A program made the position numbers and the translations under genes. A stretch of 64,000 nt of DNA from Nostoc sp. B(2019) (GTDB taxonomy: Bacteria > Cyanobacteriota > Cyanobacteriia > Cyanobacteriales > Nostocaceae): positions 215,298-279,297 of the forward strand of contig NZ_WVID01000010.1 of assembly GCF_010091925.1 (NCBI RefSeq). Reading direction: 5' to 3'. The number at the start of each line of letters is the position of its first letter. The stretch's first letter is position 1. Below, one piece after another: positions 45,199-54,079 of the stretch. The notes below the pieces were generated by a model. It ran no database searches. It saw nothing but the letters and a program-made list of their open reading frames with translations, and was not told the origin of the DNA.

Positions 45199-48100
45199 TT
45201 ATTTTTTTTGTGTAGCAATGCTATTCAATTTAGCTTTGAGGTCTGTCCATTTGACGCCTGCTAGGTTGGGTAGGACAACATGAGCCGCGCCAACTCGTTC
45301 AGCTGGGCCGATTCCTACTGTCCACATACCAGCGGCTAGTGCCGCCTCAACGCCTGCTGTTGCATCTTCTACGACTACACATTGCGCTGGTTCGAGTCCG
45401 AGTTGCTTGGCTGCATATATAAAGAGGTCGGGCGCTGGTTTGGGTTTCTGCACGCTGTAACCGTCGGCGATCGCATCTATCTTGTCGGCAATACCTAATC
45501 GTTCTACTACCGTGCGGGCATTTTTGCTAGCTGAACCAATAGCTATCTTAATTCCAGCTTGCCGCAGTTCATTTAAAAGCTCAATCGCTCCTAGTGACAA
45601 ATCTCTAGGCGTCATATTTTGGATTAAGTCCACATAGTAGCGGTTCTTACGCTCCATCATCTCTTCAATTTGTGCTTCCGAATACTGTCTATCTCCAACT
45701 ATCAGCATCAGAGAAGCATAACGGGATATACCTCGCAGTGCTTCATTAGCCTGCCGATTAAAAGGTATACCTTCTTGATCAGCCAGTCTTTGCCAAGCTA
45801 GGTAGTGGAATTCTGCTGTATCTGTGAGCACACCATCCAAATCGAAGATGAATCCCTGGATGTCGGGGGTATGAGGAGAGAGGGGCTGATGATCGGAAGT
45901 ATCCATTTGGTATTTTGGGGAATTAGGGGAACTCGGTGGGGCGACGGAGGAGCCAGTGTTGTGGTGAGTCAGCAGTGCGGGAGATCCTGACTCAGGTGAC
46001 TGGTATTGGGGATTAGGGGAGAAGGAGAGTTGGAGAAATTCTAATTCGTGAGCTATTTCCTGGACAACCTGTTCTTGGCGCAGGTCAAACTCATGCCATT
46101 TACCGCGCCATTGCAGTTTAAACTTGAGGCGCGTCCAGCCAGGGGGTAGGTGGGGATTGGCTACGGGGCCATCTTCTGTCAGTTGTACACCACCGAACCC
46201 TAAAATTACAGCCTGCCAAATGCCACCAGCGCTAGCCCCGTGAATTCCATCGGCGGTGTTACCTCTGGTATCTTCAAGATCCACCATGGCCGCTTGCATA
46301 AACCGTTCGTAAGCTTCTGCTGATTTGCTCAAATCTGAGGCTAAGATGGCGTGAATTGCTGGGCCAAGGGAGGAACCATAAGTAATATCAGTGCGGGGTG
46401 CATAGTAGTCCCAGTTTGTCTGCAATGCTTTTTGGTTGTAAGGAAAATCCTGTGATTGCCGCATTAAATAGAGGAGCATCAACACATCTGGTTGTTTGAG
46501 CACCTGTCGCTTGTTAGCTCCTTCGATGCCTAGGATAGCTTGCATGGAGCGATCGCGTGGTTCGTAGTCTGCTAAGTTGATATCTTCGAGTTGGAAAAAT
46601 CCCTCGAACTGCTCAATTAATCCCGTTGACGAGTCGTAGAAAATCAATAATTTGGCGGCGATTTCTTGCCAGTGCGATCGCTGTTCTGGGCTAAGTTGCA
46701 GTTTTTGCTCTAGTTCGGTAGCGTGGTTAGGAAAGTTTTTATCAAGCCAATTATAGACTGCGATCGCTTTTTCCAGATGCCATTGCACCATCCGGTTAGT
46801 GAAGGTGTTGTTGTGAACAAACTCATGGTACTCATCTGCGCCAATTACCCCACGAATTTCATACTGTTGAGACTCTCGATTAAACTCGACCCGGCTTTGC
46901 CAGAAAACAGCGGTATCCAGGATAATCTCTGCGCCACAGTCTCGCATCCATTGATCATCGTCAGTAGCTTGCCAGTAGTACCAGACAGCATAGGCGATAT
47001 CTGCACTGATGTGAATTTCGCGATCGCGGCACCAAATCCGCACATCGTCACCGTAAAAATCACTAGGTAGTGACCAACGAGGCGTTACCTCATCTCCAGT
47101 CACAGCACTTTCCCAAGCAAACATTGCTCCTTTATACCCATCATGGAATGCTTTGCGTCGCGCTCCATTTAATGTGTGGTAGCGATAACTGAGCAAGTTA
47201 CGGGCTATAGCTGGTTGAACATAAGTAAAAAAGGGCAGAATAAAAATTTCTGTATCCCAAAAGACATGACCGCGATAGCCAAACCCTGAAAGGGTTTTCG
47301 CGGGAATACTCACTTTTTCATCATGCCGTGACGCCGCGATTAGCAGCTGAAACAGATTGTAGCGGATGGCAAAAGCAGCTGTACTATCGCCTTCAATGAT
47401 TATGTCACTTTGCTGCCAAACCTCATCCCATGCCTGCTTGTGGGCATCAAGCAGCGTTGTGTAATCTGGCAGGTGCGCGAGTTTTTCTTGAGCTGCTGCG
47501 ACTGGTGTCTCAATCTCCCGCGAGGTAAAAACTGTAACAATTTTTTCTATCGTCACTGTCTGTTGTGATACAGCGAAGAAAGTCGTACTCGTTGTTGGAT
47601 AGCCAGGTGCGCTGTTGAATTGCAACGCCGCATCAGTTCCCGATATTGCCGTCCTAGCAGCCATGCCGATCTCAATTCGGGAGTTGCGGGTGCGACGATA
47701 TAACCAAAAACCTTGCTCCGTCTTACCTTGGTCTAGTCCTTCCCAATGATTGAAACCCTGATTTTCGGGATAGCCGTTGATGCTAACCTGAACTTCAATC
47801 AACCCATCGAAATCTACTGGTGTTAATTGGCAACTTAGCCCTAACACATGCTGATCGGCCAGACTAGCAAAGCGTTCAAAGTGGATGTCTATAGTCTTAC
47901 CACTGGGAGAGCGCCAACGCAGAGAACGGCTGAGAATACCTTGGCGCACGTCAAGCTGACGATCATATCTCAATATCTCACCTTGATCGAGGCGGAAGCG
48001 ATCGCCGTTGACAATTACTACCAATGGTAGCCAGTCAGGACAATTGGCGAGTTCAGTGTAAACCACAGGAACATCATCATAGACACCGTGGATAAAAGTA

Positions 48101-48270
48101 GCTGGCAATGCATTAGTATACCCTTCCTCAAAGCTGCCCCTTGTTCCTAAGTATCCATTGCCGATTGTGAAGACGGTTTCTTTAGAGTGCAACTGGTTAG
48201 GGTCAAACTGGGTTTCGATTAATATCCAATCTGTGTAGATAAAATGGCGAGAACGACCTTTGGTATCCAT
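45199..48270 (-). CDS. GH65 disaccharide phosphorylase fused to beta-phosphoglucomutase
   Basis: A 1023-residue fusion. Residues 1 to about 760 are a complete glycoside hydrolase family 65 protein: N-terminal beta-sandwich (TIGNGYLGTRGSFEEG), catalytic barrel with the acid in GADEYHEFVHNN (about 475), and the phosphate region STAD/NTADGIHGASAGGIW. After a Ser/Pro-rich linker, about 803-1020 are a HAD beta-phosphoglucomutase (FIFDLDGVLTDTAEFHYLAW, IAIGSASKN, KPKPAPD, VVEDATAG). GH65 phosphorylases split maltose, trehalose or kojibiose to beta-glucose-1-phosphate, which the second domain turns into glucose-6-phosphate. Substrate is not decided by the sequence. It follows sucrose synthase by 128 bases on the same strand. 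Confidence 0.93.
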   Translation of the reverse strand: MDTKGRSRHFIYTDWILIETQFDPNQLHSKETVFTIGNGYLGTRGSFEEGYTNALPATFIHGVYDDVPVVYTELANCPDWLPLVVIVNGDRFRLDQGEILRYDRQLDVRQGILSRSLRWRSPSGKTIDIHFERFASLADQHVLGLSCQLTPVDFDGLIEVQVSINGYPENQGFNHWEGLDQGKTEQGFWLYRRTRNSRIEIGMAARTAISGTDAALQFNSAPGYPTTSTTFFAVSQQTVTIEKIVTVFTSREIETPVAAAQEKLAHLPDYTTLLDAHKQAWDEVWQQSDIIIEGDSTAAFAIRYNLFQLLIAASRHDEKVSIPAKTLSGFGYRGHVFWDTEIFILPFFTYVQPAIARNLLSYRYHTLNGARRKAFHDGYKGAMFAWESAVTGDEVTPRWSLPSDFYGDDVRIWCRDREIHISADIAYAVWYYWQATDDDQWMRDCGAEIILDTAVFWQSRVEFNRESQQYEIRGVIGADEYHEFVHNNTFTNRMVQWHLEKAIAVYNWLDKNFPNHATELEQKLQLSPEQRSHWQEIAAKLLIFYDSSTGLIEQFEGFFQLEDINLADYEPRDRSMQAILGIEGANKRQVLKQPDVLMLLYLMRQSQDFPYNQKALQTNWDYYAPRTDITYGSSLGPAIHAILASDLSKSAEAYERFMQAAMVDLEDTRGNTADGIHGASAGGIWQAVILGFGGVQLTEDGPVANPHLPPGWTRLKFKLQWRGKWHEFDLRQEQVVQEIAHELEFLQLSFSPNPQYQSPESGSPALLTHHNTGSSVAPPSSPNSPKYQMDTSDHQPLSPHTPDIQGFIFDLDGVLTDTAEFHYLAWQRLADQEGIPFNRQANEALRGISRYASLMLIVGDRQYSEAQIEEMMERKNRYYVDLIQNMTPRDLSLGAIELLNELRQAGIKIAIGSASKNARTVVERLGIADKIDAIADGYSVQKPKPAPDLFIYAAKQLGLEPAQCVVVEDATAGVEAALAAGMWTVGIGPAERVGAAHVVLPNLAGVKWTDLKAKLNSIATQKK

Positions 48271-48398
48271 ATAGATGGGAGATGGGGAATGGGGAATTGG
48301 GTATTCAGGGCCCCTTTTGGGGATAAGGAGTAATGGGGAATGGGGAATGGCAAATGGGGAACAGTAACTAAGAAAGAGTTTTCTTAATAGCCTGTTCC

Positions 48399-50831
48399 CT
48401 ATTCCTTGTTACCTGTTCCTTTTATATTCATGTGTTGTTCCAAAATCTTTTCTACTCTGGGTTTATAAATAAGATGAAATAAGGTTTCCATGTAGCGATC
48501 CCTAGCTTCGTTATTTTCCGGCATGACAAAGTTCCAAAAGCTGAAAATTTTAGCAAGTAATAATAACTGACTAGTATGTAACTGCCAATTGTACCTATTA
48601 CGAATTCGCTGACTCATCCACTCAGAGATTTCTTCCCAGTGTTCGGGATGGGTGTCGCATTGGTCAAGGAAATTCAAAATTTTCTTTGCTGTTCCTGCTA
48701 AATCTGTGGGGTTGATATTAAATCCATTTTCTCGATTTTCAATAATTTCCAAAGCGCCGCCAAATTGAGTGGCAAAAGTTGGCAAGCCAGAAATCATTGC
48801 TTCTAAAATGCTGCGTCCAAAAGCTTCAAACAGAGCAAAGTGAATATAAATTCCCTTGCGATCGCCAATTACTCTGTAGGCTTCGCCGATGTCACGAATA
48901 GGTAAGCGCATTCCTAGCCAGCGAATATTTCCGTGGAGACGATATTGATCAATAATGTCGTAAAGTTTTTGAATTTCTCCTGCTTCTTCTAGGTTTGTAG
49001 CTTCACTTAGATGCAGTTTACTAGTCAATAAAATCAGGTTACAACGCTCTTGCAAAGCCTGACTTTTGCCAAAGCATTCAGCCAAACCAGTGAGATTTTT
49101 GATTGAAGTGATGGGAGCGACGGCGAAGATTGGTCGCTTGTTGGGGTTATCTAAATGACCAAAAATTTCGGGGTCTTCGCGGTTAAAGAGTAGGTCGTGG
49201 ACTTGTTGGCATAGGCTAGGATCTCGGTCTTCTTTTTGGCTGTAGGGAAAGAAGATGTTTTCATTTACTCCCGGCGGCACCATATTGAATTTAGGACTGA
49301 ATAAATCTATCCCATCAACTACATGATACAACTGGGGCATAGTAAACAACTTATACGACTCGTACTGACCGATGGTGTCTGGTGTACCGACAATTTCCTG
49401 GTAGGACGAGGTAATGATGAAGTCGGCTGCATTCATGCTGATCAGATCAGCGGTAAATTGTGCCGAGAAGTGGTATTGGTCTTCTAAGTCTTGCCAATAT
49501 AAATTGCTAAATAAATATTTTGGTTTTTCCAACGAGTGGGCAATATTGCACTGGGTAACTTTCATCCTGCGGGAGAGGAGAAAGGCTACTAAATTGCCGT
49601 CGCTGTAGTTACCAATAATCAGATTAGGACGACCTTTGAATTGAGTTAATAAATCTCTTTCTGCATCAAGAGCAAATTGTTCCAGATAGGGCCAAATTTC
49701 AAATTTAGAAATCCAATTGTTGGTAACTTCTGGGTTGAATTCAGAAAAAGGAACCCGCAAGATCCAGGCATTTTCGGTATTATGAACTTTTTCGAGGCGC
49801 AGGTTGCAGAATGTACCTTCGCAGTTAGGAATGAGCCGGGTGAGAATAATTACATGAGGTTTAATACCCAGCAAATCTAGTCCAGCAAGTTTGATTTCTT
49901 GACGCAGTTTATTTTCTAAGCTGCGAGCTTGTTCGAGGACATAGATGACTTGACCAAGTGTTTCATCTCGTCCTAAGACATCCTCTTGAGCTACCCAGCC
50001 ATGTATGGAAATGAGGACAACGCGAAAAACAGCAGGGACACGGGCCACAAATGCCTCAAGAATAGCAGGTTGTGCAGTATCGATAAGTCGCTCAAGCAGT
50101 TCTAGGGTTTCCCGGACTCGCGCCGCTGTGTTACCCCAACCTGGTTCAAAACCGAGTGCTTGGAGGTCAAGGCGAAATTTCTCGTAGGGTTCGTCTGGGT
50201 GTCGCTCACCGAGGAACTTGATGGCTTGCTTAACTTGTCTAGCTAGCTGAATCCCAGAGGGAATGCGATCGTTGAGCAGTAGACGAATCCCATCGTGCTC
50301 AAGTCTGTCTAGAGTTACATACAAGAGGTCTAGCCAATACTGGGGGTCGGTTCGCAATTGACTGCAAAGGTAACGGTTAAGGAAGGCTAAACCTTGACCG
50401 ATGTTTCTGGGGTCGTCAATACTAGGGGAACTCTTGTAAAAGGGATGGAGGTCGATTTCAAGGATGTGGGGTTGGTAGCGGTCAACGAGGCGATCGCTCA
50501 CATCCAGTAGCGCTTGAGGCTTCATTAGCTCAAATCTACTGAAATCGGCTGTCAGTCGCCAAACTTCTGGGCTAGCAATCCTGGGTCGAATCACAAACCA
50601 GGTACTTTCCTCTTCTAGGATTATCTCATGAGTGTAGTTTATTAGTTTGCCAACAGAGGAAGAGTGGTAAAAGTAAGCTGGTTTTTCGGATTGGTGACAG
50701 TAGTCGGCAAAAGTTTGCAAAATCTCATTTCTCAGGAAGTATCGTTTACCTGAGATACTTAACGCATAGATTAACTGATGCAGAGCAGTTTTTTCATCAC
50801 TATCAAAGACTGATTGAACTAGTTCATGCAT
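48399..50831 (-). CDS. susA: Sucrose synthase
   Basis: An 810-residue GT4 enzyme that reversibly makes sucrose and nucleoside diphosphate from NDP-glucose and fructose; in Nostocales it mainly cleaves sucrose. The N-terminal regulatory region (about 1-260), the GT-B donor and acceptor domains and the E-x7-E motif (EAFGRSILE, about 675) are present, as is PQLYHVVDGIDLFSPKFNMVPPG. The length agrees with the cyanobacterial family (about 806). In heterocystous species this enzyme links sucrose import to glycogen and UDP-glucose supply. It probably forms a unit with the downstream GH65 fusion. A 627-base gene-free region with interspersed repeats lies upstream. Confidence 0.95.
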   Translation of the reverse strand: MHELVQSVFDSDEKTALHQLIYALSISGKRYFLRNEILQTFADYCHQSEKPAYFYHSSSVGKLINYTHEIILEEESTWFVIRPRIASPEVWRLTADFSRFELMKPQALLDVSDRLVDRYQPHILEIDLHPFYKSSPSIDDPRNIGQGLAFLNRYLCSQLRTDPQYWLDLLYVTLDRLEHDGIRLLLNDRIPSGIQLARQVKQAIKFLGERHPDEPYEKFRLDLQALGFEPGWGNTAARVRETLELLERLIDTAQPAILEAFVARVPAVFRVVLISIHGWVAQEDVLGRDETLGQVIYVLEQARSLENKLRQEIKLAGLDLLGIKPHVIILTRLIPNCEGTFCNLRLEKVHNTENAWILRVPFSEFNPEVTNNWISKFEIWPYLEQFALDAERDLLTQFKGRPNLIIGNYSDGNLVAFLLSRRMKVTQCNIAHSLEKPKYLFSNLYWQDLEDQYHFSAQFTADLISMNAADFIITSSYQEIVGTPDTIGQYESYKLFTMPQLYHVVDGIDLFSPKFNMVPPGVNENIFFPYSQKEDRDPSLCQQVHDLLFNREDPEIFGHLDNPNKRPIFAVAPITSIKNLTGLAECFGKSQALQERCNLILLTSKLHLSEATNLEEAGEIQKLYDIIDQYRLHGNIRWLGMRLPIRDIGEAYRVIGDRKGIYIHFALFEAFGRSILEAMISGLPTFATQFGGALEIIENRENGFNINPTDLAGTAKKILNFLDQCDTHPEHWEEISEWMSQRIRNRYNWQLHTSQLLLLAKIFSFWNFVMPENNEARDRYMETLFHLIYKPRVEKILEQHMNIKGTGNKE

Positions 50832-51458
50832 AACGAACTCCAGAAGTCTAACTGGGTTACAACCTCATTTTTCTCTCCTCAACAACTTTGTTTTTATATG
50901 ACACGTTCTGTGAGGCACAATTCCCCTTTAAGTTTAGTTAAACCTGCAAATCTTCGCTTCTAACTATGGGATGAAACACAAGTTATAAAAACCTAGCTTG
51001 ATCAGAACTTACGCAAAATACCTCTCAAGCTCTCATTCCTACCGTTTGCGTAGCGTCTCCTTTAGGAGAAGTTCTGAATTTTCTTGTAGTTTCTTTGTCC
51101 AAGAGAGGCATTTTGCAAAAAACTGCACGTAGCGTAAGGCGGCTGCATCTTGCCACATCAATCTACTAACCAGCCTCAAGAGGGCTTTCAATAATCTTCA
51201 AAGAATCGGCTATTGCTGCGATCGCATATTATATATAGCAATAAATTGCTTACTACGAACAAAAATTTTGTTTTACATTTAATTACGTCTATCTGCTTAG
51301 CTACAGAGGAATGGGGCTAGATGGGTTAGGTTTCTAATTTTTGATGTTAATTAAAATATTTTTGATATATTCTCTAATCGCCAGATATTTCTTCGTATAT
51401 TTGGTATGCGCCCTAGTGGTATTAGGGCGATCGCTTTTTGGCTAATTAGAGAATGGCT
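50832..51458. other. Intergenic region between flv2 and susA
   Basis: No gene is seen. It holds the susA promoter region and a repeat unit at about 51045-51075 (TTGCGTAGCGTCTCCTTTAGGAG) of the interspersed GC-rich class. Confidence 0.55.
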
Positions 51459-53195
51459 TTAGTAGTAACTGCCCGATTTACGATGTTCTAAGGCCGTTAC
51501 GCCATCATTTTCTAATACTTCTCCTTTATCAACTACAGCATAAATTAACCATCTATCACCACATTCAAGCTGATTTGTTACCGTACATTCTAAATAAGCT
51601 AATGCCTCATTCAGAATCAGACAACCATTAAGAGCAGTTTGTGTGGAAAGATTAGCAAACGGATTATCTCCTAAAGTACTTTGACGAGAAAAATAACGCC
51701 GGATATTTCTGCCTTCTTTGAGGATATTCAGCACAAATTTATCACCGGGATGACGCATTAAATCTGCATTCTGCTCTTTAGCAATGGCAATCATAATTCC
51801 TGGTGGGTTAAAAGTTGCCTGAGATACCCAAGAGGTCAAAACCCCTTTGTGGGTTTCTTCGTCACGAGTTGTCACAACACATAGAGAACCAATGATTCGC
51901 CCCACCGCTTGTTCGGTACGATCTACTTGGGTTTCTGTCACTACTTGGCGGGGAGTACGCAGTTTTTTAGTTTTCTTTAAGTTTTGGGCAAAGGAAGCAC
52001 CTGCTTCTTGACACTGTTGTAAAATCTCAGAAGTAGGGCTAAAGCGGACTCGAATTGTTTCAAATCCTAAACGATAATTGGCATCTTTGAGCTTGCTTTC
52101 TAATACATCAATTGCCTCTCCACTCCAACCGTAGGAACCAAACACCCCTGCTAACTTAGTTTTAGCTGCTGATGAGAGGGCTATTCCTAAAGCGGTTTGA
52201 ATTTGAGTCGGTGCATGACCGCCTAAAGTAGGTGAGCCGATAATAAATCCATCGCAAGCTTCTACAATGCGGGTAATCTCTGTAGAATCTGCTAGTTCAC
52301 AGTTGATCGATTCTACATTGACTCCATTTTCAATCAAACCTTGAGCGATCGCATGAGCCAAAGTTGCAGTATTCCCATAAGCAGAAGCATAAAGTAAAGC
52401 GACACTCAACTCTTGAGATTTTTGCCCTTGACACCATTGACGGTAATCATAAGTAAAACGGCTGAGGCTGTAACGCACAACCGGGCCATGAGCAGGAGCA
52501 TAATATTTTGCTCCAAAAACCGAAAATTTTTCTAAAGCAACTTCGACTTGTTTCGCTTGGGGCGCATGGAGACAGTCAAAATAATAGTGACGTTCCGCAT
52601 CTAACCCCTTCCAGTCTTCATCAAACAGAGTATCTTCACAAATATGAGCGCCAAAGAACTTGTCTGTGTAAAGAATTTTGGTAATGGGATCATAAGTACA
52701 AAGTCCATCCGCCCAACGAGGAGTAGGTACAGTGACAAATGACAAATGATGTCCCTGTCCTAAATCTAAAGTATCTTCTGAACGCACAGATTGAATGCGT
52801 GATTCCCATTCAGGAAAGGCGGCTTTTAAAGCATTAGCTGCGGGACGAGAACAAATTAAAGTAGCTTGAGTAGCTTGAGAAAGCAACACTTTCAAAGTTG
52901 CTCTACGGTTGGGGTTGACATGACCGAGAATGATGTAATCTAAGGTGTTGAAATCTAGATTTTGTGCGAGTTGCTCAAGGTAAATTTCGGTAAAAGATTC
53001 ACCAGGAGGATCAATTAAAGCTTTTTTATCACCTTGGATTAAATAAGAATTTGCCGTAGTTCCGCGTTGACGGGAATACTCAACCTCAAATTTTAGGCGT
53101 TCCCAAGTTCGCGATCGCAAAATTAGGGTATCTTTACCAATTTCCGCAACCTGTACATCTCTCTTACGGTTAGGCGTTAATGTAGCAACAGACAT
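51459..53195 (-). CDS. flv2: Flavodiiron protein Flv2 (non-canonical diiron site)
   Basis: A 578-residue cyanobacterial flavodiiron protein: metallo-beta-lactamase-like domain (about 30-260), flavodoxin domain (about 265-405) and C-terminal flavin-reductase-like domain (about 430-576). The diiron ligand motif HxExDH is replaced by H92-V-N94-P-N96-R97, and the later histidine of the LHWPD block is arginine (PRWAD). Substituted ligands of this kind are the hallmark of Flv1/Flv2. The gene is third in an operon after flv4 and a PsiE-like gene, matching the known flv4-sll0218-flv2 arrangement. With Flv4 it carries electrons from photosystem II under low inorganic carbon, as known from Synechocystis. 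Confidence 0.92.
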   Translation of the reverse strand: MSVATLTPNRKRDVQVAEIGKDTLILRSRTWERLKFEVEYSRQRGTTANSYLIQGDKKALIDPPGESFTEIYLEQLAQNLDFNTLDYIILGHVNPNRRATLKVLLSQATQATLICSRPAANALKAAFPEWESRIQSVRSEDTLDLGQGHHLSFVTVPTPRWADGLCTYDPITKILYTDKFFGAHICEDTLFDEDWKGLDAERHYYFDCLHAPQAKQVEVALEKFSVFGAKYYAPAHGPVVRYSLSRFTYDYRQWCQGQKSQELSVALLYASAYGNTATLAHAIAQGLIENGVNVESINCELADSTEITRIVEACDGFIIGSPTLGGHAPTQIQTALGIALSSAAKTKLAGVFGSYGWSGEAIDVLESKLKDANYRLGFETIRVRFSPTSEILQQCQEAGASFAQNLKKTKKLRTPRQVVTETQVDRTEQAVGRIIGSLCVVTTRDEETHKGVLTSWVSQATFNPPGIMIAIAKEQNADLMRHPGDKFVLNILKEGRNIRRYFSRQSTLGDNPFANLSTQTALNGCLILNEALAYLECTVTNQLECGDRWLIYAVVDKGEVLENDGVTALEHRKSGSYY

Positions 53196-53204
53196 AGTAA
53201 ACCT

Positions 53205-53360
53205 CTCTGGGGAATGGGTAATGGGAGAATGGGGAATGGGGAAACTATGTTTTTGTATTGTCTTTTGTGACTTTGAGTTGATGCAGATGGGAAAAGGATA
53301 AGGGGAAAGAGAAAAACTATCTTTTTACCCTTTTCCCTTTAACCTTTTCCCTTTTTAAAA
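53205..53360. repeat. G-rich and CCTTTTCCC filler repeats between operon genes
   Basis: GGGGAATGGG units (53208-53240) and CTTTTTACCCTTTTCCCTTTAACC (about 53320-53350) fill the 176-base gap between the PsiE-like gene and flv2. They are the same family as 16797-16900 and 53885-53930. Confidence 0.6.
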
Positions 53361-53371
53361 ATCTTCAGTCT

Positions 53372-53887
53372 CTATTCCCGGCCATTGGCTTGGGCTAATT
53401 CTGATTTGATGTGATTTTTGTAACGTTTAGATAGTGCTTGTTCAGGATCAATGCCATCAAAGGTGGGGGGTAGCCAAACTCTGAGTATCAGTAGTACTCC
53501 CAGAACTAATAAGAAAGCACAAGTTGCTAAAACTTGACTCCAACTTGTTTCTAGAACACCTTTAACGATGACTTCTCGCAAAGCCGAAACAATGGAAACT
53601 TCAACAGCTACCCCAATAGATACTCGATGTTCCTGTAGGTAAATAATCAGCAGTCGGAATAACTCAACTAAGATGAGTAAAAACAGAATATCGGCGGTAA
53701 CAGCATGAAAATCTAGAGGGGGAAGTAGAGAGAGAAACATATCTCTCACCTGAAGCACCATGAAGCTAAATAAACCGATACACAAAGAAATTACAATCAC
53801 ATCTTGAATAAATTCCAAGGTTCGCACGACGCGCCCCCGATTGATTTCGTACATAGTAATTGGGGTATTCTCAGCAGCCTTGTACAT
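53372..53887 (-). CDS. PsiE-family membrane protein (Sll0218-like)
   Basis: A 171-residue integral membrane protein with four hydrophobic segments (about 29-48, 62-82, 88-108 and 118-138), of the phosphate-starvation-inducible PsiE type. Its position between flv4 and flv2 on the same strand matches Sll0218 of Synechocystis, which is reported to stabilise photosystem II assemblies in the flv operon. MYKAAENTPITMYEIN offers two starts (53887 and 53854); I kept the longer one. It has 176-base and 192-base gaps on its two sides, larger than usual for an operon and filled with repeats. Confidence 0.87.
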   Translation of the reverse strand: MYKAAENTPITMYEINRGRVVRTLEFIQDVIVISLCIGLFSFMVLQVRDMFLSLLPPLDFHAVTADILFLLILVELFRLLIIYLQEHRVSIGVAVEVSIVSALREVIVKGVLETSWSQVLATCAFLLVLGVLLILRVWLPPTFDGIDPEQALSKRYKNHIKSELAQANGRE

Positions 53888-54027
53888 AGGGAATGAGGGG
53901 GAGTGGGGAAAGGGAAATGGGGAAGGGGAAAAAATAACTAATTTCTGCTTTGTGACTTCTAGAGCATCGATTCAGTAATTACAAAAACCCAATTTTTTTT
54001 CGATAAAACGACAAATTTTCGTCGACT

Positions 54028-54056
54028 GTAGAGACGTTGCAATGCAACGTCTCTAC
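54028..54056. repeat. 29-bp near-perfect palindrome inside flv operon
   Basis: GTAGAGACGTTGCA and TGCAACGTCTCTAC are perfect inverted arms around a single central base. It lies 24 bases after the flv4 stop and about 140 bases before the PsiE-like gene. The palindrome is a well-known Nostoc interspersed unit, but here it could act as an attenuator or RNA stabiliser between operon genes. Confidence 0.85.
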
Positions 54057-54079
54057 GAAATAATTGGTGTTCTAGCTCT

